Positions 17,813 through 27,335 of a stretch of DNA of 64,000 nucleotides are shown in pieces. Positions within the stretch are counted from its first letter, which is position 1, and the number at the start of each line of letters is the position of its first letter. The stretch lies in the NCBI GenBank assembly GCA_044238935.1, contig JBIICI010000006.1:1-64000 (forward strand). The letters are read 5' to 3'. Source of the stretch: JBIICI01 sp044238935. GTDB lineage: Bacteria; Pseudomonadota; Alphaproteobacteria; Micavibrionales; Micavibrionaceae. Made by a program: the position numbers and the translations under genes. Below the pieces are notes generated by a model that was not told where the DNA came from, made no database searches, and saw only the letters and a program-made list of their open reading frames with translations.

Positions 17813-19036
17813 TTAAATCGCCCCTTCCATTAAGCCACCCATCATGCTGTCCATCGACATATTCATGACGGTTAATGCGTAAATCGCACTTCCAAAGGCA
17901 ATTGCCAAATATAAACCTGTTAAGAAAAAAGCCATAAACAAAATCAATTTATGCTTTGTTTTTGCCGATGATGCGCGCATTTCAGAGATTGATTCTAAGA
18001 TTGTTGCAACTTGGTTAATGTCGGCGAGTCCTGCCATCTCTAAACGCTCCGCACGGGTGAGGGGTTTTCGGTCTAAGGCCGCGCCTAAATTGACCCCGCG
18101 TTCCAGCTCACGCGATGTGCTTAACCAATATTCTGAAACATCAGGAACATTGGTTGCCTGCGCGGATTGTTTGAGGGCGTATCCAATGGGAACTTTTCCA
18201 CGAATCATACGGGCGGCGGCTGTCATACTGTCTGAAAAACCTAAATCACGCATATACGCACCAATCAAAGGGATTTTACGGACGATTCGGGCAGTTGGCC
18301 AATCTGTTTTCCCTTTATTCAATAAAAAGGAGAGCATACACCATGCCATAAATGCCCCCATCCCAAAGGCAACCACAATCAAAACATCCCATAACAGCCC
18401 AAGATTGCCAACAACATGCTCATATTTTGCAAGTGCTTCAGGTTCTGTTGGTTTATTGTCCTGAAACCAGCCTAGAATCATGTCTTTCCCCCAAAACAGG
18501 GATTGCACGATTGAGATCACGTCAAACGCCAACCAGCTCATTGTTCCCATGATTGCCGCGGTATTTTTGCGCTTTTGGCTGATCGCTTGGATCGCGTGTG
18601 GAATCCCTTCCGCCAGTTTATTGGCGCTCTCACTTGCTGCCAAAATCGCCATTGTGCCGTGATCAAAAACATTCAATGCCTTTAGAGCATCAATAATGCC
18701 TAATCCGCGTGATAAGGCTTCACGCGCGGGGGCAAGGATGTTTTGACGTGTGGGGTTTGTTTCGGCTTGGATAATCCGCCACAACGCCACCCCTGGTGAG
18801 GTTGATGTTGATCGAAACTGAATCCCGCGTAATAATTGCACTTGCCACCAGCTGGATTTTGCCAAAAGGCGCTCCACAGGGGATCGTTCATGTGGACGGA
18901 CGGATAGTAAATATCCGCCTTTTTTCGCGACCGCATCGCGGACATCTTCAACGCTGGGCAGGTAAAAAGATTCTTGTTCTTTCTTGATTTTAGAAGAACC
19001 TGCTTGGTAAGCAATATTCGCAATCCATTGCTGCAT
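17813..19036 (-). CDS. Type II secretion/type IVb pilus platform protein, GspF/PilR-like
   Basis: This is an inner-membrane platform protein that connects the assembly ATPase to pilin polymerisation. The 407 residues show the two-domain T2SSF layout. The first cytoplasmic repeat is about 60-160 (SRGLGIIDALKALNVF), with membrane helices near 175-190 and 215-245. The second repeat is about 260-365 (GKVPIGYALKQSAQATNVP, ARELERGVNLGAAL-type), and a final helix lies at 375-400. The length and N-terminal extension suit the PilR type of IncI pili. It sits 17 bases after the ATPase gene, the order seen in pilQ-pilR. Confidence 0.85.
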   Translation of the reverse strand: MQQWIANIAYQAGSSKIKKEQESFYLPSVEDVRDAVAKKGGYLLSVRPHERSPVERLLAKSSWWQVQLLRGIQFRSTSTSPGVALWRIIQAETNPTRQNILAPAREALSRGLGIIDALKALNVFDHGTMAILAASESANKLAEGIPHAIQAISQKRKNTAAIMGTMSWLAFDVISIVQSLFWGKDMILGWFQDNKPTEPEALAKYEHVVGNLGLLWDVLIVVAFGMGAFMAWCMLSFLLNKGKTDWPTARIVRKIPLIGAYMRDLGFSDSMTAAARMIRGKVPIGYALKQSAQATNVPDVSEYWLSTSRELERGVNLGAALDRKPLTRAERLEMAGLADINQVATILESISEMRASSAKTKHKLILFMAFFLTGLYLAIAFGSAIYALTVMNMSMDSMMGGLMEGAI

Positions 19037-19053
19037 TGATATACCGTCCTTTC

Positions 19054-20859
19054 CTAATCCTCAACATAGGTCAGGGCAGATCTGGGGTCAACCAACCCAT
19101 CATGTACCAAATTAATTAAGCCCTCACGGCGTGTGTGCAACATAACGCCGTCTTCGTGCACGACGGCGTTTAGATTGCTCATTAATGCATTATAGACCCC
19201 TGCACGTTTCGAGGGGCCTGTGGTTAGCATCACTGTGTCCAATAATAAGGTTCGTCCCTGAATCCCTGTTCTGTTACACAGATCACATCCATTCACATTA
19301 TGGGCTTTGATCATTGTGTCTTCTGCTAATTCTAAAATGGCACGATCTTTTTCATCCACAACGTCTTTCGCAGCTTTGGTATGGGCGCATCCTTGGCACA
19401 ATGTTCTGACTAAACGTTGATTTAAAATAGCGCGCACTTGTTGGGCGAGGGTAAAGGTCGATGATCTTTCGCGTTCCGCAGGCATCAAAGAGCGCAACCG
19501 TTCAAATGTTTGTAATGCTGTATCGGCGTGAATGGTCGAAATCACCGTGTGCCCTGATTCCGCAGCACGCAAGGCGGTTTCCACTGTGTCACCGTCACGC
19601 ATCTCCCCCACAATAATATAATCAGGATCATGACGCATGGCCGCCCGAATCAAATCGGAAAACTCACCTCCGACCATCCCATTTCTGACCTGCCATTGCG
19701 TGGCATAGCGTAATTCATATTCGATAGGGTCTTCGATACTTAAAACATGGCGGCGACGGCGGTCAATTTCTTGGACGCACGCATATAATGTTGTTGTTTT
19801 CCCTGATCCCGTGGGGCCTGAAAGTAAGATTAATCCGCCCCCCCCTTTGATTTCAGGGGATAAAAGTTTTGCCAAATAATCCCCGACCTCAGGGTGACGA
19901 CGAAATAAATCATCAAATCCTTTTAACGAGGCGCGGTCAAGTAAACGTAGGGTTAGTTTTTCACCATCTTGTCCTTGTGGTCCTGCGGCAACACGAACAT
20001 CAACGGTTCGTCCTTGCCATGTAAAGCTGAAACGGCCATCTTTTGGGGTGGTTTTATCCCCAAAGTTTAATCCGGCTTCGCGTTTTAGTAAGGTGGTTAA
20101 ACGTGCCATCGCATCAGGGGGCAATAAGTGCATAGGGATTAAATCCCCATCAATCCGATATTTAATCCAGTTGGGGCTTTCGACATTATGGTCTTGGTGT
20201 AAATGAATATCAGAAACGCGCATTTGCAATGCTTCTGCCATCATATCGCGTTGGAATTGGTTTAAATAAATCCCGTTATCAAGGTCAGCCAACCAATTTG
20301 CCAATGTTTTTTCTGAACGATCTGCGGATAAATCATGGACAGATTTTAAGGTTTGCAATAGCTCCCCCCGATCCCAAACTTCGACATCAATTTTTTCAAC
20401 CACAAATCCGCTTCGGCGTGCAGTAGACGTCAAACTTTCCAGTTGTTTGTCGTTCATATCATGCAATGGCGCGATTTTGAGAATCCCTTGGTCAAGACCA
20501 ATCAAATGAATATGTAAGGGTAACCATGATTGCACAGGCAAAATAGAGCGCAATAAATCCCCTGTTGCATGGTCTTTGATGGCTTCACGTTTTGCATTTT
20601 CATTAATTTCTTGTGGGGGTGCACCGGCCATATCCAGCAATTGTTCAACGGTACGCGTTAAGCCTTGTTCACGCATTAAAATCCGTTCACGCTGTACCAT
20701 ATCCAAATAACGTTCGCGGCCTTCGTGATTCTTATCACGGCGACGCTCCCGTTTCACGCGACGATCAAACCCGCGCGGCCATTTTTCATCGGCTTGGCGA
20801 CGATCTTGTCCTTTGCGCGGTAATTCACCCTCTGTGTTTTGATTAATCGTATCATCCAT
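19054..20859 (-). CDS. Type II/IV secretion ATPase, PilQ/GspE-like
   Basis: This is a hexameric cytoplasmic ATPase that powers pilus assembly. After a charged N-terminus of about 60 residues (ERRRDKNHEGRERYLDMVQR), the 601-residue protein shows Walker A LLSGPTGSGKTTTLY (about 345-360). An Asp box follows in SIEDPIEYELRYATQWQV, with Walker B in PDYIIVGEMRDGDTVETAL and the His box in SGHTVISTIHADTALQTFERL (cores only). A C-terminal cysteine pair set (CQGC, CDLC) marks the GspE/PilB-type zinc site. The Walker and Asp-box residues are intact, so it should be active. It follows the PilP-like gene as in IncI plasmids (pilP-pilQ-pilR). Confidence 0.9.
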   Translation of the reverse strand: MDDTINQNTEGELPRKGQDRRQADEKWPRGFDRRVKRERRRDKNHEGRERYLDMVQRERILMREQGLTRTVEQLLDMAGAPPQEINENAKREAIKDHATGDLLRSILPVQSWLPLHIHLIGLDQGILKIAPLHDMNDKQLESLTSTARRSGFVVEKIDVEVWDRGELLQTLKSVHDLSADRSEKTLANWLADLDNGIYLNQFQRDMMAEALQMRVSDIHLHQDHNVESPNWIKYRIDGDLIPMHLLPPDAMARLTTLLKREAGLNFGDKTTPKDGRFSFTWQGRTVDVRVAAGPQGQDGEKLTLRLLDRASLKGFDDLFRRHPEVGDYLAKLLSPEIKGGGGLILLSGPTGSGKTTTLYACVQEIDRRRRHVLSIEDPIEYELRYATQWQVRNGMVGGEFSDLIRAAMRHDPDYIIVGEMRDGDTVETALRAAESGHTVISTIHADTALQTFERLRSLMPAERERSSTFTLAQQVRAILNQRLVRTLCQGCAHTKAAKDVVDEKDRAILELAEDTMIKAHNVNGCDLCNRTGIQGRTLLLDTVMLTTGPSKRAGVYNALMSNLNAVVHEDGVMLHTRREGLINLVHDGLVDPRSALTYVED

Positions 20860-20908
20860 TCATCCATTGTGATGGATTCTGGTTAATAGACAGTAAATCA
20901 ATATGAGT

Positions 20909-22609
20909 TTATTGCGCTGGATTGACATTAGGTGCAGGTGCGGCAGGTGCAGCGGCAGGCGCCGCAGCAGGCGCTAGCGCCGCGCCGCCTGCATTACCTG
21001 CTTGGGCTTGATTATTGCCACTGACATTTGCGGCGGACAAGGATCGATCAAATAGAACCAAAATGACATCATGACCATTATCAAATTCAACGCCACTATC
21101 ACGAATGGAAACATGCCATGACACGCCACCAATGACGGTATCTTCTTTATCAAACACAATGCGGCTGCCGATAGGCCCTGCAATAATGGCGCGATCGCGT
21201 GAGAAGGATGTCACCGTATATCCATCTAAAATACTGGAAGCATTGATATTTGCACCACTTAATAAGGCCTTATCACGATTTTGCAGCCCTTGTGATGAGG
21301 GGGCATTTTCGGCCTGCAGCGATGGATTGACATTAATGCCGCCTTCGCCTGTGTTTGGGTCGGGCTGCGTCACTGTTGAGCCAAGGGCTTGTCCACCAGA
21401 CATTAATTTCACAGATCGTGTTTCGCTGCTAACAGCGGTAAGAGCTGTTCCACGAACGGGCACAACCAAAACGCCACGCGCACCATCATGTGTAATTTGT
21501 AAATCATCCAATAAAACCCCAGCACGCACAGGCGACCATGTAAGGGTCAATGGGCATGCCTGCATGGGGGCGAGTTTTTTATCTTTATCACATCCAATCT
21601 TACCGATGGATAGGCCATTATCTTCACCCCCCAAACGTAAATCTTTGATGCTTAAGGGAACATCACCCATATTGACCAAGGATACAGTCACGGCAGAGGT
21701 GGCATCGACGGCATCACCAAATAACACTTCGGTAACGGAGGAAACTAACAGACCTTGCCCTGGTACGGCTTCGGGGAAAATTTGCGCTTGTGCGACGGCC
21801 TCTGGTGTATAAGATCCCGTTAAGGGAACGCTGGAAATCGTTGTGGGACCATCATGGTTGACCAATAAAACCCCTGATGCAGGGCCTTTTTGTTGAGGTG
21901 TCCAATTCACTGAGGCCATACAGGCCTGACCGGGTTGTAAAACTTTACAATCGCTATCCATGTGAAAGCCAGCTTGGACAGGGGCATCAATTGTAACCCC
22001 CTTAATATTAATGGCTTTGGATGTAACGTTTCGTAAAATAAGAGAGCGAACCAAGGATCGATTTGTTGATAAAGCTCCAAAATCTAATGCGGGCGGAATA
22101 ATTTCAATGTCACTGGTAAATTGTTGTGCCCCAGCTTCGGCTTGGGCGACAGTCCCTTTCATGGTTGCGGTGACAAGGCGGGATTTTCCGTCATGGCGCA
22201 TGAGCATCTCAATCCGCCAAGGCCCTGGCTGCAATCCTTTGACATTTAAGGCAATCGCGCATGATGCACCGGGGGGTAAGGGTTCTTCCACACATTGATT
22301 CATTGAAATATCTGCCGATACGCTGGATGAGGGATAGAGTCGAATTAATCCCGTTTGGACAGGACGACCAGAATCATTGCGAAATAATGTGACCACTTGT
22401 GCTGTTGCACCGGGGGAAATGCTGCCCCCATCCAATTCAGGATTAACAGGGACAACACCATCAGCGCCTGCTCCTGCCGCGCCAGAGGTGGTCTCAGTTG
22501 ATCTTGGGTCTTGGAATGCCGATTGCGCATGCGACAGGTGCGGCGCCACAAAATAGGTTACGCCGACAACACAGGCTGCCATCAAATATTGCTTGAATTC
22601 TGAACGCAA
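20909..22609 (-). CDS. Periplasmic Ig-repeat protein with C-terminal PilP/GspC-like domain
   Basis: The protein has a signal peptide (cleavage near LSHAQ). Three to four Ig-like beta repeats of the ASH/choice-of-anchor-D kind follow at about 60-150, 165-265 and 285-390; typical marks are the pair C...L-x-PGxxC and SGVLLVNHDGPTTISSVPL. The C-terminal domain at about 455-525 (YTVTSFSRDRAIIAGPIGSR, then GGVSWHVSI) resembles PilP/GspC-type homology regions, which bind the secretin. A Pro/Ala-rich tail ends the protein. It opens the operon and directly precedes the PilQ ATPase, matching pilP-pilQ order. The Ig-PilP fusion is unusual in length: IncI PilP is far shorter. The PilP call is moderate. 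Confidence 0.7.
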   Translation of the reverse strand: MRSEFKQYLMAACVVGVTYFVAPHLSHAQSAFQDPRSTETTSGAAGAGADGVVPVNPELDGGSISPGATAQVVTLFRNDSGRPVQTGLIRLYPSSSVSADISMNQCVEEPLPPGASCAIALNVKGLQPGPWRIEMLMRHDGKSRLVTATMKGTVAQAEAGAQQFTSDIEIIPPALDFGALSTNRSLVRSLILRNVTSKAINIKGVTIDAPVQAGFHMDSDCKVLQPGQACMASVNWTPQQKGPASGVLLVNHDGPTTISSVPLTGSYTPEAVAQAQIFPEAVPGQGLLVSSVTEVLFGDAVDATSAVTVSLVNMGDVPLSIKDLRLGGEDNGLSIGKIGCDKDKKLAPMQACPLTLTWSPVRAGVLLDDLQITHDGARGVLVVPVRGTALTAVSSETRSVKLMSGGQALGSTVTQPDPNTGEGGINVNPSLQAENAPSSQGLQNRDKALLSGANINASSILDGYTVTSFSRDRAIIAGPIGSRIVFDKEDTVIGGVSWHVSIRDSGVEFDNGHDVILVLFDRSLSAANVSGNNQAQAGNAGGAALAPAAAPAAAPAAPAPNVNPAQ

Positions 22610-22723
22610 AAAGCTACAATCCTATTGGTAAAATATAGATATTTAAAAAGATTATAGCCATTATCTAATCATATCAATAACAAATTATGAATCATCATAA
22701 ATTTAAAACAGATTGAAAAGCAC

Positions 22724-23641
22724 ATGCGTCATTTAAACGGAATTCAAAATCTCAACCTTGATCAGATCAATATGATCTTAGATCGCGCACAATATTACGC
22801 AGATCAAAGGGATGATTGGACATCGATTGAAAAACCATTGCAAGGCAAAACAATGATGACGCTGTTTTTCGAAGATTCCACACGCACGCGCTTATCCTTT
22901 GATCGTGCTGCGCGGCATTTGGGGGCGGAAATTGTCAATATTGACCTCAAAACCAGCTCCGTGAACAAAGGCGAAAATCTGCTTGATACCGTTAAAACCA
23001 TGGAAACCATCGTTCAGCCTGATATTATAGTCATGCGCCACAGCGAATATGGTGCGCCTGAATATATTGCCAATCGTATAAATGGTCATATGATTAACGC
23101 AGGCGATAGCTGGCGTGAGCACCCGACACAGGCATTATTAGATGCCTTGACCATTCGTCAAGTCAAGGGAACATTACAGGGATTAAAAATTGCAATATGC
23201 GGCGATATTGCCCATAGCCGCGTTGCAAGTTCAAATATGTTGTTGTGGGAAAAAATCGGAGCAAACGTGCATGCTGTTGCGCCGCCAACATTAATGCCAC
23301 AAAAATTTGCTGTATCAAATGTCACGCCTTTTCATGATATGGATGCAGGCATCGCAGGATGCGATATTATCATGATGTTACGTTTGCAAAAAGAACGTAT
23401 GCAAACAGCCTTAATTCATGATGAACATCAATATTTTAAACAATATGGTATGACGTTGGATCGTTTGCAGGCACATGCCCCCAATGCCTATGTTATGCAT
23501 CCGGGGCCTATAAATCGGGGTGTTGAAATTGATGAGGATATGGCCGATGATCCCCATAAAAGCCTGATTTTAAAACAAGTCCGTAATGGGGTTTATACAC
23601 GCATGGCGATTATGGATTTATTGATTAGAAAGGCGCTTTAG
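22724..23641 (+). CDS. pyrB: Aspartate carbamoyltransferase catalytic chain
   Basis: PyrB condenses carbamoyl phosphate and aspartate to N-carbamoyl-aspartate, the committed step of pyrimidine synthesis. The 305-residue protein has the carbamoyl-phosphate loop DSTRTRLSF (STRTR about 52-56), KGENLLDT, HPTQALLDALTI with catalytic His, and HPGPINRG near the C-terminus. No regulatory pyrI or pseudo-dihydroorotase pyrX lies next to it. A HIT-family gene begins four bases after its stop, so the two are likely co-transcribed. It is divergent from the pilus operon across 114 AT-rich bases. Confidence 0.96.
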   Translation: MRHLNGIQNLNLDQINMILDRAQYYADQRDDWTSIEKPLQGKTMMTLFFEDSTRTRLSFDRAARHLGAEIVNIDLKTSSVNKGENLLDTVKTMETIVQPDIIVMRHSEYGAPEYIANRINGHMINAGDSWREHPTQALLDALTIRQVKGTLQGLKIAICGDIAHSRVASSNMLLWEKIGANVHAVAPPTLMPQKFAVSNVTPFHDMDAGIAGCDIIMMLRLQKERMQTALIHDEHQYFKQYGMTLDRLQAHAPNAYVMHPGPINRGVEIDEDMADDPHKSLILKQVRNGVYTRMAIMDLLIRKAL

Positions 23642-23644
23642 AAA

Positions 23645-24001
23645 ATGGATATTGATTTTAAAAATTATGATTCTAATAATATTTTTGCCCGTATTTTACG
23701 CGGTGAAATTCCCAATAAAACGGTTTATGAAGATGAATATGCCCTTGCGTTCCATGATTTATATCCCAAAGCGCGCGTTCATATTTTAGTCATTCCAAGG
23801 GGCGCATATATTTCCATTGCCGATTTTTCAACCCATGCCAGTGACGTTGAAATTACAGGATTCTGGCGCGCTGTATCCCGAATCTTACACCAAGAAAATT
23901 TATCAGAACAGGGATTCAGAACAATTGCCAATACAGGCTTAAATGGTGGACAGGAAGTCCCCCATTTTCATATCCATATTTTGGCAGGGGCAGCCTCTTA
24001 A
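23645..24001 (+). CDS. HIT-family nucleotide-binding hydrolase
   Basis: This is a small (118-residue) histidine-triad protein of the HinT branch, which hydrolyses nucleoside phosphoramidates or AMP-linked substrates. The N-terminal FARILRGEIPNKTVYEDEYA and HDLYPKARVHILVIPR are diagnostic. The C-terminal triad reads VPHFHIHIL, giving the H-x-H-x-H pattern. It follows pyrB by three bases and converges with dnaN. Confidence 0.92.
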   Translation: MDIDFKNYDSNNIFARILRGEIPNKTVYEDEYALAFHDLYPKARVHILVIPRGAYISIADFSTHASDVEITGFWRAVSRILHQENLSEQGFRTIANTGLNGGQEVPHFHIHILAGAAS

Positions 24002-24022
24002 CAAAAACCCCTCAAGAAAATT

Positions 24023-25135
24023 CTAAACCCGAAGCGGCATAAGCACAAATAATGTGCTATCATCATTGGGGTCTTGGATAATCGCGGGGGTGGCGCCGTT
24101 GCTTAAGATAATACGGCAATCATTGCCTGTGATATTATTGGCAATATCCAATAAATAACGTGCGTTAAAGCCAATTTCGATGTTGGGGCTTTCGGTTAAC
24201 ACTTCTAAATCTTCAACCGCGCTCCCCGTATCCATCGAATCAGCAGCTAAGGTTAGGGTTTTTCCGTTTAGGGTCATTTTAATGGCGCGGATTTTCCCTT
24301 CTGTCATTGTGGCAACACGATCAACGGCACCACCAAAGATTTTGGGGTCAACATCGATGATTTTATCATTCGCAGGGGGGATCACGCGGCTATATTCAGG
24401 ATATTTTCCGTCAATCAATTTTGAGGTCAAAACAATATGATCGAAAGAAAATTTAATTTTATTGGGTGAAATATTGATTGTGACATCATCCGCCGCGTCA
24501 TCTAAAATCTTGCGCAATTCACCAATTGTTTTGCGGGGAATGATAATTTCAGGCATATCAGCGGCGCCCTCAGGTAAGGGCATTTCAAAACGGGCTAAAC
24601 GGTGACCATCTGTTGCAACAGCGCGTAAGACGGGCGTTCCATCGCTATCCGTGGCATGTAAAAAGATTCCGTTTAAATAATAGCGGACTTCTTCGGTGGA
24701 CATGGCAAATCGCGTGCGATCAATCAAGGCGCGAATGCGTTCTGCTTGGATGTTCATTGTGTGACTAAATTCACCGCCGCCCAATTCAGGGAATTCATTG
24801 ACAGGCAAGCAGCTGAGTTTAAAAACAGAGCGTCCTGCGCGAACAGTCATAATGCTGTCTTTTAACGTGATCTCAATGGAGGCATTATCTGAAATTTTAC
24901 GAATAATATCATGCAACATGTGCGCAGGGGCGGTTGTTTCTCCGCTTTCCATGACAATAGCCGCAACAGATTCGCGAATCTCAAGATCCATATCCGTTGC
25001 CGTCATGATCAGTGCATCACCTTTTACCACTAATTTTACATTGGATAGGATAGGCAATGTATTACGTTTCTCAACAACGTTTTGAACGTGGCTAAGGCTG
25101 CGGAGGAGGGCGGTGCGGTCAATTGAAAATTTCAT
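24023..25135 (-). CDS. dnaN: DNA polymerase III beta sliding clamp
   Basis: The ring-shaped clamp tethers DNA polymerase III and many partners to DNA. The 370-residue protein has three repeated domains, opening with MKFSIDRTALLRSLSHVQNV and ending LFVLMPLRV, the typical clamp terminus. An in-frame extension of 17 residues to 25186 is rejected: the ATG at 25135 has AGAGAAGAT just upstream and matches the family start. It is separate from dnaA and recF, as is common in alphaproteobacteria. A terminator-like hairpin lies 150 bases upstream, closing the rplU-rpmA unit. Confidence 0.97.
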   Translation of the reverse strand: MKFSIDRTALLRSLSHVQNVVEKRNTLPILSNVKLVVKGDALIMTATDMDLEIRESVAAIVMESGETTAPAHMLHDIIRKISDNASIEITLKDSIMTVRAGRSVFKLSCLPVNEFPELGGGEFSHTMNIQAERIRALIDRTRFAMSTEEVRYYLNGIFLHATDSDGTPVLRAVATDGHRLARFEMPLPEGAADMPEIIIPRKTIGELRKILDDAADDVTINISPNKIKFSFDHIVLTSKLIDGKYPEYSRVIPPANDKIIDVDPKIFGGAVDRVATMTEGKIRAIKMTLNGKTLTLAADSMDTGSAVEDLEVLTESPNIEIGFNARYLLDIANNITGNDCRIILSNGATPAIIQDPNDDSTLFVLMPLRV

Positions 25136-25290
25136 ATCTTCTCTTTTTTCAATGAATTTTTTAGTGATTCTTTTTTGTGGATACAAAAAGGCTTATGCCT
25201 CTATACCATTCTTCATAGGATACAGCAACTATATACAAGCAGTTTAGGTTACTTATCCCCATTATTATACGCAGCATTTTTAAGCACAAA

Positions 25291-25317
25291 AAAAGCAGGG
25301 CGTGTTTCCCTGCTTTT
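25291..25317 (-). terminator. Rho-independent terminator of rplU-rpmA
   Basis: AAAAGCAGGG (25291-25300) pairs perfectly with CCCTGCTTTT (25308-25317) around a seven-base loop. Read on the minus strand, the stem ends in an extended T run, 20 bases after the rpmA stop codon. Confidence 0.85.
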
Positions 25318-25337
25318 TCAGAAATTCTCTAAGAAAT

Positions 25338-25604
25338 CTAGGCTGTTGTTGTTAGGGGCAAGATATTCACCGCTGAACGGTTGTCTTTGCCTTTTTTGAA
25401 TTCAACAACGCCGTCAATCAATGCAAAGATTGTGTGGTCTTTTCCAAGACCTGCATTCTGACCTGCACGGACTTTTGTGCCGCGCTGACGGATGATGATG
25501 TTGCCTGCCAAGACAGCTTCGCCACCATATTTTTTGACGCCTAAGCGGCGACCGGCGGAATCACGTCCGTTATTGGTACTACCACCTGCTTTTTTGTGTG
25601 CCAT
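25338..25604 (-). CDS. rpmA: 50S ribosomal protein L27
   Basis: L27 lies at the peptidyl-transferase centre of the large subunit. The 88-residue protein begins MAHKKAGGSTNNGRDSAGRR, the canonical N-terminus, and continues LGVKKYGGEAVLAGNIIIRQ. It starts right at the mature AHKK form, with no cleavable extension of the Firmicute type. AAGGAGC precedes the start, and it follows rplU by 32 bases. Confidence 0.98.
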   Translation of the reverse strand: MAHKKAGGSTNNGRDSAGRRLGVKKYGGEAVLAGNIIIRQRGTKVRAGQNAGLGKDHTIFALIDGVVEFKKGKDNRSAVNILPLTTTA

Positions 25605-25636
25605 GATATGCTCCTTAAACTATAAAATATTATATA

Positions 25637-25918
25637 TTACGCAATGTCTGTAATGCGCAAAATTGTAATTTGCTGCTTATGACCTGCTTTTCTACGGTAA
25701 TTTTGACGGCGTTTCTTTTTGAAAACGACGATTTTTTTATTTCTAGCTTGGGCAACGACTTGGGCGGTGACGGTTGCTTTTTTGCCACCTTCGGCATAAA
25801 GAACATCATCCAAGGTCATTGTGTTGCCAGCTTCAGCTTCAGCCAATTTCTCAACGCGGATAATATCCCCTGCTTCAACTCTGTACTGCTTGCCACCTGT
25901 GCGTATAACTGCGAACAT
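25637..25918 (-). CDS. rplU: 50S ribosomal protein L21
   Basis: L21 binds 23S rRNA in the large subunit. The 93-residue protein opens MFAVIRTGGKQYRVEAGDII and ends with the basic KKRRQNYRRKAGHKQ and ITILRITDI stretch, all typical. The Shine-Dalgarno AGGAAGA lies upstream. It is the first gene of the rplU-rpmA pair; the obgE gene that often follows is not adjacent. Confidence 0.97.
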   Translation of the reverse strand: MFAVIRTGGKQYRVEAGDIIRVEKLAEAEAGNTMTLDDVLYAEGGKKATVTAQVVAQARNKKIVVFKKKRRQNYRRKAGHKQQITILRITDIA

Positions 25919-26083
25919 CGCTTATCTTCCTAATACATCTATAAAACGAAAACTTTATTGAAGAAACTTAATAGGCTGGAATCACTGCTCCTGTCAAGTC
26001 AATTTTACAATATTTTTTACTGAATAGTGATTTCTTTTGAATTTGAGGGGCAAATGATTATTATTGTTTTGTATATGTAATGC

Positions 26084-27268
26084 TTAAAGTTTCATTCTTG
26101 GATTTTTTATGTTGAACCATAGGACTTCAGGGATATTTCTTATTGAAACAGGATAAAGTGTCTCACGTCTTAGTGTATTGATAAGGTCTTCTCTTAATTG
26201 ATGTAAGGGTTTATCTTCATTTTGAATAACGTACCTTTTCCAGATATCTGTTAAAGCCCCATCCGATTCAGATTTGGTTTTTGGGAGTATTTTGGAGGGA
26301 AGAAGTCCTGTGTCAGGAGTACCGCATGCTTTAGAAATGTTGTGTGCTAAAGCGGTATATCTTAAGAATTGATTTAAGTGAAAATCTTCATTTTCTAAAA
26401 TTCCACATTCACCATTTAGAATCCAGTCGTGATAATCTCTCATAATGTAAGGAACATTTTTTGTCATCATATAATCAAGGATTCTTAGATTTCTAATATT
26501 TTCCTCAATATAGGTTCTCATTAAGTTTTTTATATGATTGGCTACCTCCACGTCTTGATTATATTCCGTAAAGTTAAGTATCCGTCTTTGTAAATTTCTT
26601 CTTGTGTTTTCAATTCTTTCTCTTGGATCTTCAATAGCGATATTTCCGTATTTTAGATCTAGATCAGGATCTAGCATTCTTCCAACTAATTCTGGAATGG
26701 TACAATATCGTTCAAGTACAGTGTCTTTTAAAAAGAAAAGTTCTTGCAATGGAGCTGGAAGGCTGTTGAAGCCTCTTGCATGTAAAAATTCAAGATGTGA
26801 TTTGAATTCATTATGAATTTTGATTGCCGAATCGATATCTTCTTTGCGTCTTGATGCCTCAGCTAAAGTGTCATAGTTTATTTTCTCTTGAGCCAAAAAA
26901 TCTAAATATACCGAGTATAAGGGGTGTTCAATCTGATCCCAGCCTCTTTTTTGTAGGGATTCTCTTACCGCTCGTCTTGATGAAATCACTTGTTGCATTG
27001 CATGTTCAGTGCCAATCATTAAAGCGGCTTCTCTGAATGGGTACAGAATGTTATGTAACAGAGAGACAATCTCGTCATCAAGGCTTTCTCTAGTTTGTGA
27101 TGGTTCTAATATTCTCTGGCATACTTCGCTATCTTGTTTTTTTAAACGTTCGCTATAGAGGATCTTTTGTGCGGAAACGCCACTATATTGCCATGTAAGA
27201 ATGCTATATTCCATGATACCTAAATTTTTTTTAAGAGGATGATACTTTTTCCTTAAAGTAATTTTCAT
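26084..27268 (-). CDS. Orphan helical protein
   Basis: I do not recognise this 394-residue protein. It is rich in charged residues and leucine, mostly predicted helical by eye, and has no signal peptide or membrane span. There are Arg-rich runs (RERIENTRRNLQRRI) and two cysteines near GTP-like but non-diagnostic sequence (KACGTPDTG). A start at 27214 (MEYSILTW, with AGG five bases upstream) is as likely as the longest frame, which has no Shine-Dalgarno. The gene is AT-rich and stands between ribosomal genes and a TSUP permease, so it may be an acquired accessory gene. Confidence 0.65.
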   Translation of the reverse strand: MKITLRKKYHPLKKNLGIMEYSILTWQYSGVSAQKILYSERLKKQDSEVCQRILEPSQTRESLDDEIVSLLHNILYPFREAALMIGTEHAMQQVISSRRAVRESLQKRGWDQIEHPLYSVYLDFLAQEKINYDTLAEASRRKEDIDSAIKIHNEFKSHLEFLHARGFNSLPAPLQELFFLKDTVLERYCTIPELVGRMLDPDLDLKYGNIAIEDPRERIENTRRNLQRRILNFTEYNQDVEVANHIKNLMRTYIEENIRNLRILDYMMTKNVPYIMRDYHDWILNGECGILENEDFHLNQFLRYTALAHNISKACGTPDTGLLPSKILPKTKSESDGALTDIWKRYVIQNEDKPLHQLREDLINTLRRETLYPVSIRNIPEVLWFNIKNPRMKL

Positions 27269-27335
27269 TTGGATTCAAGGAAGGATTTGTGCTTATCTTA
27301 AAAAGCAGACAGTGTTATAGAAAATTAGCAATCCT

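Noticed and set aside
21105..21812. A long open frame antisense to the PilP-like gene
   Set aside because: It is the complement of a well-supported secreted protein, and its product looks like low-complexity Thr/Ser/Pro sequence.
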